A DNA stretch of 64,000 bases from Methylomarinum vadi (GTDB lineage Bacteria > Pseudomonadota > Gammaproteobacteria > Methylococcales > Methylomonadaceae), in the NCBI RefSeq assembly GCF_000733935.1, contig NZ_JPON01000001.1, positions 434,001 through 498,000 of the forward strand, given 5' to 3'. The notes beneath the pieces were generated by a model. It was not told the DNA's origin and did not search any database. It saw only the letters and a program-made list of their open reading frames with translations. Position 1 is the stretch's first letter. The number at the start of each line of letters is the position of its first letter. The translations under genes were made by a program, and so were the position numbers. Of the stretch, positions 9,086 to 18,282 are shown one piece after another.

Positions 9086-9239
9086 GGCGGAACCATGGAT
9101 GGGTTCCGTCGAAGATTATGCAAAGAAGGTTATATTTGCTATACCTCATGACTATACAGCAAAAGGAAATATTACAAATGACGTGGTCTAGTCGATAATT
9201 GCTGCTTAGATTGGCGGATCACCCTGGCGGGCATCCGCC
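9086..9239 (+). repeat. REP-type palindrome pair, unit 1
   Basis: Two palindromes precede the first RAYT copy. 9086-9110 is a degenerate GGCGGAACC/GGTTCCGTC hairpin with ATGG in the loop region. 9213-9239 has the stem GGCGGAT/ATCCGCC. The same two palindromes in the same order occur at 9513-9537 plus 9639-9665, and at 10211-10235 plus 10342-10368. Confidence 0.85.
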
Positions 9240-9247
9240 TTACGAAT

Positions 9248-9507
9248 ATGTCGAATTATAGACGTTATCGCGTGCCGGGAGGGACTTACTTTTTTACGGT
9301 AAATTTGCTTGAGCGGCGGCAGGATCTTTTGGTGTGACACATTGATGAACTGCGCGAGGCCGTGCGAAGGACCCGAGAGGAGCGGCCGTTTCATATCGAT
9401 GCCTGGGTAGTGTTGCCCGATCACATGCACTGTGTATGGACATTACAGCCTGGCGATGACGATTTCTCCAATCGCTGGAAATCGATCAAGATTCGTTTCG
9501 TACAACC
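9248..9507 (+). pseudogene. Broken REP-associated tyrosine transposase (RAYT), copy 1
   Basis: Reads MSNYRRYRVPGGTYFFTVNLLERRQDLLV and then a TGA at 9335-9337 where the intact copy has CGA (R30). The frame continues after the stop with high similarity to the intact copy, including the HMH motif region, up to about 9507. There the next palindrome unit begins and the 3' half, including the catalytic tyrosine, is missing. It is a nonsense mutant and a truncation of the gene at 9674-10207. Confidence 0.88.
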
Positions 9508-9512
9508 CGTAA

Positions 9513-9665
9513 GGCGGAACCATGGACGGGTTCCGCCGTAGGTGATGCAGAGAAGGTTTATATTCATTAAACCCCATGATCATGCACCAAGAAAATGCTA
9601 CAAAAGCTGCGGTTTGGATAATAGTTGATGTTTTGATTGGCGGATCACCCTGGCGGGCATCCGCC
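9513..9665 (+). repeat. REP-type palindrome pair, unit 2
   Basis: 9513-9537 forms a perfect 9-bp stem GGCGGAACC/GGTTCCGCC. 9639-9665 forms GGCGGAT/ATCCGCC. The roughly 100 bp between them are recognisably related to the same interval in units 1 and 3. The intact RAYT start codon follows 8 bp after the second palindrome, the usual REP-RAYT layout. Confidence 0.88.
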
Positions 9666-9673
9666 TTACGAAT

Positions 9674-10207
9674 ATGCCGAATTATAGACGTTATCGCGTG
9701 CCGGGAGGTACTTACTTTTTTACGGTAAATTTGCTTGACCGGCGGCAGGATCTTCTGGTGCGACACATTGATGAACTGCGCGAGGCCTTACGCAGGACTC
9801 GAGAGGAGCGGCCGTTTTATGTCGATGCCTGGGTGGTATTGCCTGATCATATGCATTGCATATGGACATTACCGCCTGGCGATGACGATTTCTCCAATCG
9901 CTGGAAATCGATCAAGATTCGTTTCGTACAAGCCATTCCTTGTACCGAACGGCGAAGCAATGTCCGTGTTACCAAAGGCGAGCGGGGTATATGGCAGCGA
10001 CGTTTCTGGGAGCATTGTATTCGTGATGAGGCGGACTATGAACATCATGTCAATTATGTGCACTGGAATCCGGTCAAGCATGGTCATGTTAAAAGAGTCG
10101 TCGACTGGCCTTTTTCTTCATTCCATCGCTACGTTCGTGCTGGAATATTACCTGTCGATTGGGTTGGCGATGTAGAAGATGAGGGCACCAACTATTATGG
10201 CGATTAA
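9674..10207 (+). CDS. REP-associated tyrosine transposase (RAYT), intact copy
   Basis: 177 residues of the Y1/IS200-like transposase superfamily. The HUH motif is H59-M60-H61 in VVLPDHMHCIW. The C-terminal block DYEHHVNYVHWNPVKHGHV followed by DWPFSSFHRY is diagnostic of RAYTs, with the catalytic tyrosine expected at Y122 or Y128. RAYTs are domesticated single-strand endonucleases that bind and process REP palindromes, and they are usually not mobile as simple insertion sequences. Flanking palindromes at 9513-9665 and 10211-10368 are the likely substrate. Confidence 0.92.
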   Translation: MPNYRRYRVPGGTYFFTVNLLDRRQDLLVRHIDELREALRRTREERPFYVDAWVVLPDHMHCIWTLPPGDDDFSNRWKSIKIRFVQAIPCTERRSNVRVTKGERGIWQRRFWEHCIRDEADYEHHVNYVHWNPVKHGHVKRVVDWPFSSFHRYVRAGILPVDWVGDVEDEGTNYYGD

Positions 10208-10210
10208 TAA

Positions 10211-10368
10211 GGCGGAACCATGGACGGGTTCCGCCAGAGATGTAGCAGAGGTGCTAATATTCATATTTACCCCTACTTACACAGCCATGCAGCCAAGAAA
10301 AGATTACTAAATATGCTTGTTTGAAGTTTGATATTTGGATTGGCGGACCACCCTGGCAGCCATCCGCC
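10211..10368 (+). repeat. REP-type palindrome pair, unit 3
   Basis: 10211-10235 is identical in sequence to the palindrome at 9513-9537. 10342-10368 is a diverged version of the GGCGGAT/ATCCGCC palindrome (GGCGGAC with ATCCGCC). It lies directly after the intact RAYT stop codon and before a third RAYT remnant. Confidence 0.85.
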
Positions 10369-10373
10369 CGAAA

Positions 10374-10424
10374 ATGCCGGCGTATAGGCGTTGTCGGATG
10401 ACGGGGGCTACTTATATACTTTGA
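10374..10424 (+). pseudogene. Third RAYT remnant (first 16 codons only)
   Basis: ATG at 10374 opens a frame reading MPAYRRCRMTGATYIL and then TGA at 10422. It aligns codon by codon with MPNYRRYRVPGGTYFF, the start of the intact RAYT, and lies at the same distance behind its palindrome. No similarity is seen beyond about 10435. It is the oldest and shortest of three tandem copies. The remaining bases up to 10505 hold only the leader of the next gene. Confidence 0.75.
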
Positions 10425-10505
10425 ACATTATCGATTAATCTGGCAAGGGATCGGTTTCTAGCGTTAGAATTGCAAAAACCGTTTTGGGATTGATAGAGAA
10501 ATGTT

Positions 10506-12020
10506 ATGACAAATCATGCGGAAATTTTCCTTGCCACTTTAAAACCCAAAACACATTCAATAAAACGACTGGAACCCGATAACCCCATACGTATCCTGGT
10601 CATAGGGAATTTTGGCGGTCAGCCTCAACAAGCAACCGGCGAGCAGCCGGATAATTATCCGATCAAAAAAATAGACATAGACAACTTCGATCAAGTTCTG
10701 GCCAGTCTCAAACCGAAACTGCAGTTGTCATTGGACGACAACCTGCCCGACATCAACATTGAATTCGAAGATCTGGAGGATTTTCATCCCGATAATCTGT
10801 TCCGGAAAATCGGTATCTTTGCCCAATTTTCCAGAATTCGGCAAAAGTTAATCAATCCGGCGACGGTCAAGGAAGGGGCGGCGGAATTGCAGGAACTTCT
10901 CAATCTTTCCCGTATTGAACAACAAGCTGCAAGTTCGGCCACATCTGTCGAAACCGAAGACGACCAACAAACGCTCGATCGCTTGTTGGGAGAATCTCCG
11001 ACCGATACTATACAAGCCAGAAGCGAACAGATCGCTCTGGGATATATTAGAGAGGTGATTGCCGAACATATCGTTGAGGACGTTTCTCCGTTTCAGGACA
11101 TCTATATCAAGGCGGTCGACGATGCGATCGGCGCGTTGATGCGGCAATTACTGCATCATCCGGATTTTCAGAGGTTGGAAGCGGCTTGGCGTTCACTACA
11201 TCTGCTGGTAACCGGTCTGGAAACGGATGAGACTTTGTCCTTGCATCTGCTGGATATCAGCAAAGATCAATTATGCCGCGATCTTTTGGCAGAGAACCGG
11301 GATTTAGCCGACACTGCTTTGTTCAAGCAATTGGTCACGCAGACGGTTAACAGTTACGGAGGTGAGCCGTGGTCGTTGCTGATCGGCAATTATGCTTTTA
11401 CCAGCAGCGACGACGATTTATCTCTATTGGCTGCAATGGGATGTATCGCCTCCCATGCCGGCGGCCCGTTCCTGGCGGCGGCCGATGCGAATCTGCTCGG
11501 TTGCCAGTCATGGCCCGAACAATCGGATTATCACGACTGGATTACAGTCGATGAAAAGTGGCGAAAACTGCGGCAAAGCACAATCGCGCCTTGGATCGGC
11601 CTGACATTTCCGCGGGTGCTATTGCGTTTGCCCTATGGCGCCGACACGGACCCGGTCGATAGCTTTCAATTCGAGGAAATGGGTTCAAAAACGGAGCACG
11701 AATCCTTTCTTTGGGGCAACGCGGCTTTTCACTGTGCCCTTCTGGTCGGGCAAACATTCAGCGAGCAGGGTTGGGACATGCGGTTGGGCGATTATCTGGA
11801 GATTTCCGATCTGCCGGCCTATATCGAACCGCAAGGAGATGAAAGCAGGTTAAAGCCTTGCGCCGAAGCCTGTATCAATGACCATACCATGGAAAAAATA
11901 CTCGAGGCCGGAATAATGCCGTTTATCAGTCACCGTAACTCGAATAGGATTCGACTGGCCAGATTTCAATCGATTGCGGAGCCGCTGCAGAATCTGCGGG
12001 CCGCCTGGAATCGCGCTTAA
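10506..12020 (+). CDS. TssB/TssC-like T6SS sheath paralogue
   Basis: 504 residues. Residues 1 to about 120 look like TssB/VipA (IRILVIGNFGGQ, then INIEFEDLEDFHPDNLFRKIGIFAQFSRIRQKL). From about residue 195 the protein follows TssC/VipB (YIKAVDDAIGALMRQLLHHPDFQRLEAAWRSLHLLVTGLE, then PWSLLIGNYAF and WIGLTFPRVLLRLPYG). Both sheath subunit signatures thus occur in one chain of about normal TssC length. It should be cytosolic. A minor sheath or baseplate component is possible. The gene converges with the amidase pseudogene, and their stop codons overlap. Confidence 0.75.
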   Translation: MTNHAEIFLATLKPKTHSIKRLEPDNPIRILVIGNFGGQPQQATGEQPDNYPIKKIDIDNFDQVLASLKPKLQLSLDDNLPDINIEFEDLEDFHPDNLFRKIGIFAQFSRIRQKLINPATVKEGAAELQELLNLSRIEQQAASSATSVETEDDQQTLDRLLGESPTDTIQARSEQIALGYIREVIAEHIVEDVSPFQDIYIKAVDDAIGALMRQLLHHPDFQRLEAAWRSLHLLVTGLETDETLSLHLLDISKDQLCRDLLAENRDLADTALFKQLVTQTVNSYGGEPWSLLIGNYAFTSSDDDLSLLAAMGCIASHAGGPFLAAADANLLGCQSWPEQSDYHDWITVDEKWRKLRQSTIAPWIGLTFPRVLLRLPYGADTDPVDSFQFEEMGSKTEHESFLWGNAAFHCALLVGQTFSEQGWDMRLGDYLEISDLPAYIEPQGDESRLKPCAEACINDHTMEKILEAGIMPFISHRNSNRIRLARFQSIAEPLQNLRAAWNRA

Positions 12021-12344
12021 ACGACGGATAAGCCAGCCGTGGTTTGCTTGCGGCAGGCAAAGGCGGTGACTTCTTCCGGCCGCGGTGTCAACCGTTGCCG
12101 CGGCGAATACTCGCTACCCGCGTCCGAGGCCGCGCAGGGCAAAGGAATCACGAAACGAGGATCTTGCCAGGCGGAAGGGATTGCAGCCGCTCTTCTGCGG
12201 CCGGAACTGAGGTTCAATGTCGGTTCGTTTTCCGCCCAATGGCCGACGTTATACCAAATATGCGGCCCGGGACAATTACCGCGGCTGAGGGTACTGAGTT
12301 GACGGTGCGCCAAAATATAGTCGATTTGACCCGCGATCGCGGGA

Positions 12345-12917
12345 AACTAAACAACCACCCGCTCAAGCGGGTGGGTTCCAATAACGGACTGAAAGTCCGG
12401 ATACGCGTCGACTAAACGACGCGTCTTAGTCGGGCTCCATCTTGAAATTATCGTTTGGATTAGGTTCAAAGTGATGCTCCAAATATTGCTTTATCATCTC
12501 ATCAGTCATTTGCCCCACTGTGGCGCAAAAATAACCGCGGGCTCAAAAATGTCGACCCCAATATCGCTTTTTCAAGTGCGGGAACTCTTCGAACAGATAG
12601 CTCGAAGTTCGTCCCTTGATTCGCCTCATGATTTCGCTTGGGGCCATAGTCGGCGGCGCACTCACCAAAATGTGCACATGATCTTTGCTCACGACACCTT
12701 TGATAATCCGTATCTCAAAGGCTTCGCATGTCTGCCGCACCAAGTCTCTCACTCGTTCGGCTATTTCATCCTTCAGCACTTTATAACGATACTTCGTAAC
12801 CCAAACAAAATGATACTCAATTTGGTAAACCGTATGGCTGCCGTATCTATAGTCCATCGCCACCTCCTTGGGCAAATTATCGCAGCTAAAGCTGACCGGC
12901 TAAAGCCGGTGGTTTAA
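12345..12917 (-). mobile_element. IS200/IS605-type insertion sequence (decayed)
   Basis: About 570 bp. It contains a minus-strand Y1 transposase gene and subterminal hairpins at both ends: ACCGGC-TAAA-GCCGGT at 12895-12910 upstream of the gene and CCACCCGC-TCAA-GCGGGTGG at 12355-12374 downstream. No terminal inverted repeats or target duplication are expected for this family. The exact cleavage points cannot be fixed; the limits given are those that restore the flanking amidase frame approximately. Confidence 0.8.
12426..12875 (-). pseudogene. tnpA: IS200/IS605 transposase TnpA with in-frame stop
   Basis: The first 110 residues read DYRYGSHTVYQIEYHFVWVTKYRYKVL, then DHVHILVSAPP with the HVH (HUH) motif, then KRYWGRHF, followed by TGA at 12543-12545. 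The frame continues after the stop as ARGYFCATVGQMTDEMI and then QYLEHHFEPNPNDNF to a TAA at 12426-12428. This is the normal end of this transposase family, where the stop position is usually a Trp (TGG). The catalytic Tyr normally lies in the part after the stop (the GQMTDEMIKQYLEHH helix), so the element should be dead. Confidence 0.88.
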
Positions 12918-13446
12918 ACCTTATGATGGATAATTAACCAACGTCGTGATCAATTGCCTGCCGGCGCGGATTTGTTCGAGTGTCGGAACATCGCCGTGCG
13001 ACCGGGTAACCACGGAATTCATACAACGGCTCGGTCTTGACCGGCGGCTCGATTCGTCGGCAAGGTAACCGCGATAGCGGGCGCAATCGAAAGAGTCGTC
13101 GTTGAAACAGCCGACGAACTCGATATGCAAACCGTAATCCTTGGCGATGCTGTTCAATCTGGCCTCGAGGTCGCGTAGTTGCAAAACCGTCCCGTTCGGC
13201 AACACGGTAAAGTGCGCGATCATGTGGTCGTAGGCGGCGATATTGTTGCCGCGGGCGGATTGGAAAAAACCGGTTTGATGCAGCATGATGCTGTCTATCG
13301 CCGCCAGGGGACGGGTGCGCCGGCCGTCGAATATGCTTATCAACTCGCCAGTCCTGGCGCTTCTTTGGTTGCTGATGGTAATGCGGCGGGTGTGCTCGGT
13401 TCTGTCGACGACGCCGGTAATCACGGTCATATCGCTATCTCCCGCT

Positions 13447-13611
13447 TCACACAATCAATAAGGCAATGCAGACAATGAAAAAAATGACCGCAACCCGGAG
13501 CCAGGCTTTGATGGCCGGCGTTATTTCATGGTCGTAAAAGAAAAATCTAACGGCCGACAGAAGCGCAAAAAATAGCGCAAAAAGCCCCAGAATGATTATT
13601 GCCAGATTCAT
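13447..13611 (-). CDS. Small two-helix membrane protein (54 aa)
   Basis: ATG at 13611, stop at 13447. The sequence begins MNLAIIILGLFALFFALLSAVRFFF (first membrane helix), has a short loop YDHEITPAIKAW, and ends with LRVAVIFFIVCIALLIV (second helix). It ends 17 bp before the amidase start codon in the same direction, so the two were probably one operon. A holin-like or immunity-related role beside an amidase is conceivable, but there is no family match I can name. Confidence 0.6.
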   Translation of the reverse strand: MNLAIIILGLFALFFALLSAVRFFFYDHEITPAIKAWLRVAVIFFIVCIALLIV

Positions 13612-13788
13612 GACCATTCACCCATGCATTAGATGATGGAAACATAACACATTAAAATAAAGAATACGAAACAATAATGAGTCTCTGCCGTTTTTGGTGT
13701 GTCAACGGCAACCGGTACGGTTCAATGCTGGCAATTGGCCTTGGAATAGGGCAGAATCAAGCTCGACATAAACTTATCGTCTAATCAC

Positions 13789-15042
13789 ATGCCTGCTGTC
13801 ATCCCTCATATAATCGATCAACATGCCGAAGAAGCGGCTTTTCTCTGGCTGCTGAGAAATGCGGCGGTTCATGCGCCCCACTATGATGTGGCCGATCTGG
13901 CCAAACTTGATGATCGGGTCGAGGCCCATCTGGACGGCTTGCGCATCGCCGCGGATTACGGCTGGCAAGTCGTCAGCGACAATCTGCAGGCGGAGGAGGC
14001 GGGAGAAGTATTTACCGCGGCTTTTCTTGCCTTGGAAGGCAATTCGATCGAACGGATCAAGCAAGTTTATGAGACGGTCGAAAAGGTACCGGAAACATTG
14101 CCTGGATTGGTGTCGGCATTAGGTTGGGTTGCCCCGCAGAATTTACAAGGCAAGGTCAATGGATTGTTGGTTTCGGACAAGCCGTTATGGCGTCGAGTCG
14201 GTATTCGCGCTTGTGCGATACATCGGGTCGATCCGGGAAAATTTCTCGAACAGGCGATCGAGGACGAAGATCTTGCACTAAAAAGTTGTGCGCTCAGGAC
14301 TGCCGGAGAAATAGGGCGCGTCGACCTGAAACCGCAATTGCTTGCCTTGCTCGACCATGCCGATCAGGCTGTTAGCTTTTGGGCGGCCTGGTCGTCGGTA
14401 TTGCTGGGAGACAGGGGCGCGGCATTAACGATTCTACGGCGGGATATAGAATCCAACAGTCGTTTTTGCGACAGAGCGATGCAGGCCGCATTGCCGGTTA
14501 TGGATGGGCAAACCGTAAAAAGCAGCTTGAAGGTCTTGGCGGAAAATCAGGAAACCTTACGACAAGCCATCAAGGGAGTCGGTTTCAGCGGCGATCCGCG
14601 CTATGTTCCGTGGTTGATACAACACATGCAAGAGCCTAAATTGGCCCGCGTGGCCGGAGAATCGTTCAGTTTTATCTGCGGCGTCGATTTGGCCTACCAG
14701 GATTTGGAGTGCGATTTGCCGGAGGAAGCAGCGGCCGGTCCCAATGAAAATCCCGAGGATGAAAAGGTGGCGCTGGACCCGGACGAGGATCTGCCTTGTC
14801 CCGATGCCAATTTGGTTTTACAGTGGTGGCAAGACAATTCCCATCGCTTCAATCCCGAGTATCGTTATATTTACGGCCAGGTAAACTCCGAGCAGCAATG
14901 TCAGACGGTTTTGTTTAGTGGTACGCAGAGGCTGCGTCAATTAGCGGCCATGATATTGGCATTACGACAACCTCGGCAAAAAGTTTTCGAAACTCGCGCG
15001 CCCGGCAAGAGACAACAAGCGTTGTTAGGCTCGAAACAGTAG
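13789..15042 (+). CDS. TIGR02270 family protein (HEAT-like repeats, T6SS-associated)
   Basis: 417 residues. The opening [29 protein letters not shown] with [19 protein letters not shown] is characteristic of the TIGR02270 family. The middle is built of alpha-helical HEAT-like repeats (for example [47 protein letters not shown]). These proteins recur beside DUF2169, DUF6484 and DUF4150 genes in T6SS effector modules, but no activity is known. The cytosolic helical-repeat architecture suggests a protein-protein interaction role. It is the last gene of the T6SS region here. Confidence 0.85.
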   Translation: MPAVIPHIIDQHAEEAAFLWLLRNAAVHAPHYDVADLAKLDDRVEAHLDGLRIAADYGWQVVSDNLQAEEAGEVFTAAFLALEGNSIERIKQVYETVEKVPETLPGLVSALGWVAPQNLQGKVNGLLVSDKPLWRRVGIRACAIHRVDPGKFLEQAIEDEDLALKSCALRTAGEIGRVDLKPQLLALLDHADQAVSFWAAWSSVLLGDRGAALTILRRDIESNSRFCDRAMQAALPVMDGQTVKSSLKVLAENQETLRQAIKGVGFSGDPRYVPWLIQHMQEPKLARVAGESFSFICGVDLAYQDLECDLPEEAAAGPNENPEDEKVALDPDEDLPCPDANLVLQWWQDNSHRFNPEYRYIYGQVNSEQQCQTVLFSGTQRLRQLAAMILALRQPRQKVFETRAPGKRQQALLGSKQ

Positions 15043-15094
15043 ATATACCGGAAGTTTTAACGCGTATTGTCCTATAAATGGGGAAGAGGATTGG

Positions 15095-15568
15095 ATGATT
15101 AAAGTGAATAAAATTATTGCGGCGACAGCGATTTTCCTGATCGGCAGATTGGCTATTGCTGAAGAAATCGGCCATGTCGATACCAAATTCAAATTGATCG
15201 GTCCCGACGACAAAATCGTGGTCGAGGCCTTCGATGATCCCGGCGTGCCGGGCGTGACCTGTTATTTGAGCCGGGCGAAAACCGGCGGACTTTCCGGAGC
15301 GGTCGGCGTGGCCGAGGATACCTCGGATGCCTCGATCTCTTGTCATCAGACCGGCCCGATCAATCTGGACCCGAAGATAAAAGACGGCGAGCGGGAAGGG
15401 AAGAACGTCTTCCAGAAAAGAACTTCGTTGGTGTTTAAATCAATGCAGGTGGTGCGTTTTTACGACCGAAAACGCAATACCCTGGTTTATCTGGTCTACA
15501 GCGATCGGGTTATCGAAGGGTCGCCGAAAAACAGCATCGCTGCGGTGCCGATAGTGCCTTGGCGATAA
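15095..15568 (+). CDS. creA: CreA family periplasmic protein
   Basis: 157 residues with an N-terminal signal peptide ([18 protein letters not shown], cleavage predicted after AIA). The mature part has the CreA signature [42 protein letters not shown], with the conserved Cys and [17 protein letters not shown]. CreA is widely conserved in proteobacteria, but its function is unknown. A stand-alone transcription unit is likely: the next gene is convergent. Confidence 0.92.
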   Translation: MIKVNKIIAATAIFLIGRLAIAEEIGHVDTKFKLIGPDDKIVVEAFDDPGVPGVTCYLSRAKTGGLSGAVGVAEDTSDASISCHQTGPINLDPKIKDGEREGKNVFQKRTSLVFKSMQVVRFYDRKRNTLVYLVYSDRVIEGSPKNSIAAVPIVPWR

Positions 15569-15642
15569 GATTTGCTTTGCACCACTTTTTGCAAGTTAGG
15601 TAGGTAGAGCTTTGTATTTGGCACAAGCTCGATCTGACTTAT

Positions 15643-15710
15643 TTTAGGAGCGCGATTTGCGGCGAAAAGTTGATAAACACCCAATTCGCACCGGGAACGG
15701 CGCTCCTAAA
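15643..15710. repeat. Dispersed-type intergenic inverted repeat between creA and ppsA
   Basis: Perfect 10-bp arms TTTAGGAGCG (15643-15652) and CGCTCCTAAA (15701-15710) enclose a 48-bp interior with secondary complementarity (GCGAATTGG-like). It sits between convergent genes and could serve as a bidirectional terminator. The TAGGAGCG core looks like a genome-dispersed repeat, but only one copy lies in this window. Confidence 0.55.
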
Positions 15711-15725
15711 GTTGGCATGGAAGCA

Positions 15726-18131
15726 TCACGTTTCTAGGTCTTTTTCGACCTCCAAGACCCGCAGCGTCGTTTTAATCACGGTGTCGGGATTCAGGCTCAT
15801 CGACTCGATGCCCAGTTTAATCAAGTATTCGGCCATTTCCGGGTAATCGGACGGCGCCTGGCCGCAGATACCGGAATAACGTCCGTTGCGCTTCGCCCCT
15901 TCCACGGCCATCCGAATGAAGGTCTTCACGCCTTCGTCGCGCTCGTCGAAATCGAAGGCGACGATTTCCGAATCCCGATCCACGCCCAAGGTCAATTGCG
16001 TCAGGTCGTTGGAGCCGATGGAGAAACCGTCGAACAATTCGGCAAAGGCATCGATCAGGATGACGTTATTCGGAATTTCGCACATGACGTAGATTTTCAA
16101 GTCGTTCTCGCCCTGTTTCAGGCCGTATTCGGCCATCTTTTCCAATACCCGCTTGCCTTCCTCGACCCTACGGCAAAACGGGATCATCAGGATGACATTG
16201 GTCAAGCCCATCTCGTCTCGCACCCGTTTCATCGCCAGGCATTCCAGCGCGAAGCCTTCCTGATAGGCCGGATGGGTGTAGCGGGAGGCACCGCGAAACC
16301 CTATCATCGGGTTTTCTTCATTCATTTCGAAGCTGGCACCGCCCAGCAGCGACGCGTACTCGTTGCTTTTAAAATCGGACAGACGCACGACCACGGGCTT
16401 CGGATAAAACGCCGCGGCGATCGTGCCGACCCCTTCCGACAGGCGTTGGACGAAATAATCGGCCGGTTTTTTATAACCTAACAGAAGACGCTTGATCTCG
16501 AGTTTCTCGGCGTTATTTTCGACCTTGTCGGGATAGAGCAAGGCCATCGGATGCACCTTAATGTATTCGTTGATGATGAATTCCATCCGCGCCAGTCCGA
16601 CACCGTCATTGGGCAGAAAGCTGCTTTTGAAGGCCAGGTCGGGATTGCCCAGGTTGAGCATGATTTTGGTCTTAGGCCGCTTGAAATCGGCCAAGTCGGT
16701 TTGTTCGATGCGGAACGGAATGTCGCCGGAATAGACCTTGCCGGTATCGCCTTCGGCGCAGGAGACGGTGACCTGTTCTCCCGACTTGATCGTTTCCGTC
16801 GCGTCGTCGCAACCGATCACCGCCGGAATGCCCAATTCGCGGGCGATGATGGCGGCATGGCAGGTGCGCCCGCCGCGATTGGTGACGATGGCCGCGGCGA
16901 TCTTCATGATCGGCTCCCAATCCGGCGAGGTTGTGTCGGCCACCAACACCTCGCCGGCGCGGAATTCGGCCAGGTGTTTGGTGCTGGTGATGACATGCGC
17001 CTTGCCCTTGGCGATTTTACCGCCGACCGCATGTCCTCTGGCCATGACTTCGCCGCTGCCCTGCAACTGAAAGTCCTCCAACATCATGCCTTGTTTTTGC
17101 GAAGCAACCGTTTCCGGCCTAGCCTGGACGATATAGAGTTCGCCGTCCAGACCGTCCTTGGCCCACTCCATGTCCATCGGCCGCTCCTTGCCGGCCGCCT
17201 GGCTGTAAAGCTGCTCGATCTTGATGGCGTAGTCGGCCAGTTTCAACACGTCTTCATCCTGCAAGCAAAATCGCTCGCGCTCGCTGGCGGAGGTCACGAT
17301 ATTTTTGGTCGCTTCGCGGGTGTTGCCCTCGTTATAGACCATCTTGATCTTTTTCGCGCCCAGTAGCCGACGCAGCACGCAACGGTGTCCCTTCAGATAA
17401 GTCGGTTTGTGCACATAAAATTCGTCCGGATCGACGTTGCCTTGCACCACGTTCTCGCCCAGGCCGTAAGCGCCGGTGATGAAAACGACGTCGCGAAAGC
17501 CCGATTCGGTGTCCAGCGAAAACATCACGCCGCTGCTGGCAAGATCGGAGCGGACCATCTTCATGACGCCGATCGACAATGCCACGCTGAAATGATCGAA
17601 CCCCTGGTCGATGCGGTAATGGATCGCACGATCGGTAAACAAACTGGCGAAACAGCGGCGGCAAGCTTCCAGCAGTTCCGCCGAGCCGTTAACGTTCAAA
17701 TAGGTATCCTGTTGCCCGGCAAAACTGGCGGTCGGGAGGTCTTCCGCCGTGGCGGAGCTGCGCACGGCCAGGCTCAGTTCGTCGCCGTATTGTTGCTGTA
17801 ATTGCTGGTAAGCCCGGCAAATTTCATCCTCGAGGTCAGTGGGTAGGCCGGCGGAATAGACGATATCGCGGGCTTTCCGGCCGCAGCGGGCCAGACTGTC
17901 CACATTATCGGCTTGGAGTGCGTCCAACGTTTCGCGTAGCGGTTCTAGGCTGTCGGTACTTTCCAGCATGTAGCGGTAGGCTTCCGCGGTAATGGCGAAA
18001 CCGTTCGGTACCTTAACGCCTTGCGGTATCAGCTTTTGGTACATTTCTCCCAACGAAGCATTTTTGCCGCCTACCAGGGGAATGTCATCGATGCCGATTT
18101 CGTTGAAAAAACGGATATATTGATATGCCAT
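15726..18131 (-). CDS. ppsA: Phosphoenolpyruvate synthase
   Basis: 801 residues from ATG 18131, which has a GGAGG ribosome site 10 bp upstream; longer upstream extensions lack one. The N-terminal ATP-grasp domain starts FFNEIGIDDIPLVGGKNASLGEMY. The phosphohistidine domain has GGRTCHAAIIARELGIPAVIGC with the catalytic His. The C-terminal TIM barrel ends with GSNDLTQLTLGVDRDS and the Cys-containing GICGQAPSDYPE. The enzyme converts pyruvate and ATP to PEP, AMP and phosphate, the first step of gluconeogenesis and also used in carbon assimilation in methylotrophs. It is cytosolic and transcribed alone, with a 151-bp gap to the upstream lipoprotein gene. Confidence 0.97.
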   Translation of the reverse strand: MAYQYIRFFNEIGIDDIPLVGGKNASLGEMYQKLIPQGVKVPNGFAITAEAYRYMLESTDSLEPLRETLDALQADNVDSLARCGRKARDIVYSAGLPTDLEDEICRAYQQLQQQYGDELSLAVRSSATAEDLPTASFAGQQDTYLNVNGSAELLEACRRCFASLFTDRAIHYRIDQGFDHFSVALSIGVMKMVRSDLASSGVMFSLDTESGFRDVVFITGAYGLGENVVQGNVDPDEFYVHKPTYLKGHRCVLRRLLGAKKIKMVYNEGNTREATKNIVTSASERERFCLQDEDVLKLADYAIKIEQLYSQAAGKERPMDMEWAKDGLDGELYIVQARPETVASQKQGMMLEDFQLQGSGEVMARGHAVGGKIAKGKAHVITSTKHLAEFRAGEVLVADTTSPDWEPIMKIAAAIVTNRGGRTCHAAIIARELGIPAVIGCDDATETIKSGEQVTVSCAEGDTGKVYSGDIPFRIEQTDLADFKRPKTKIMLNLGNPDLAFKSSFLPNDGVGLARMEFIINEYIKVHPMALLYPDKVENNAEKLEIKRLLLGYKKPADYFVQRLSEGVGTIAAAFYPKPVVVRLSDFKSNEYASLLGGASFEMNEENPMIGFRGASRYTHPAYQEGFALECLAMKRVRDEMGLTNVILMIPFCRRVEEGKRVLEKMAEYGLKQGENDLKIYVMCEIPNNVILIDAFAELFDGFSIGSNDLTQLTLGVDRDSEIVAFDFDERDEGVKTFIRMAVEGAKRNGRYSGICGQAPSDYPEMAEYLIKLGIESMSLNPDTVIKTTLRVLEVEKDLET

Positions 18132-18282
18132 ACGAGCTGACCTCCAGTTGATTACTGCTTGGAAAGCTGATGATTCCCGAATCGAGACAGGAAACATTCA
18201 TAAACCAATATTTATTGGTCTTTTAAATGAGTATCTTAGTTCACTCGTCGGGTCAACGCATGAAAAACTTCATGCTTTTTGG

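Larger units (their letters stand above)
12017..13430 (-). pseudogene. N-acetylmuramoyl-L-alanine amidase (PGRP/Amidase_2), split by an IS200/IS605 element
   Basis: The 5' part runs from ATG 13430 (GGGAG upstream) to 12921 and contains IDSIMLHQTGFF, YDHMIAHFTVLPNGTVLQLRDLEARLNSI and LHIEFVGCFNDD. The 3' part at 12017 to about 12344 continues in an open frame as AIAGQIDYILAHRQLSTLSRGNCPGPHIWYNVGHW, the second zinc-ligand region. The His/His/Cys pattern (HQTG, AHR, NCPGP) resembles T7 lysozyme. The two halves are separated by the IS at about 12345-12917, which introduces a stop after LVNYPS. Reassembled, the enzyme would have about 280 residues. No signal peptide is seen, so a T6SS effector or phage-type amidase is possible. 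Confidence 0.85.

Noticed and set aside
12039..12415. Plus-strand ORFs of 87 and 123 residues after the TssB/TssC-like gene
   Set aside because: The opposite strand holds the convincing 3' half of the amidase (AHRQLSTLSRGNCPGP), so these are shadows.
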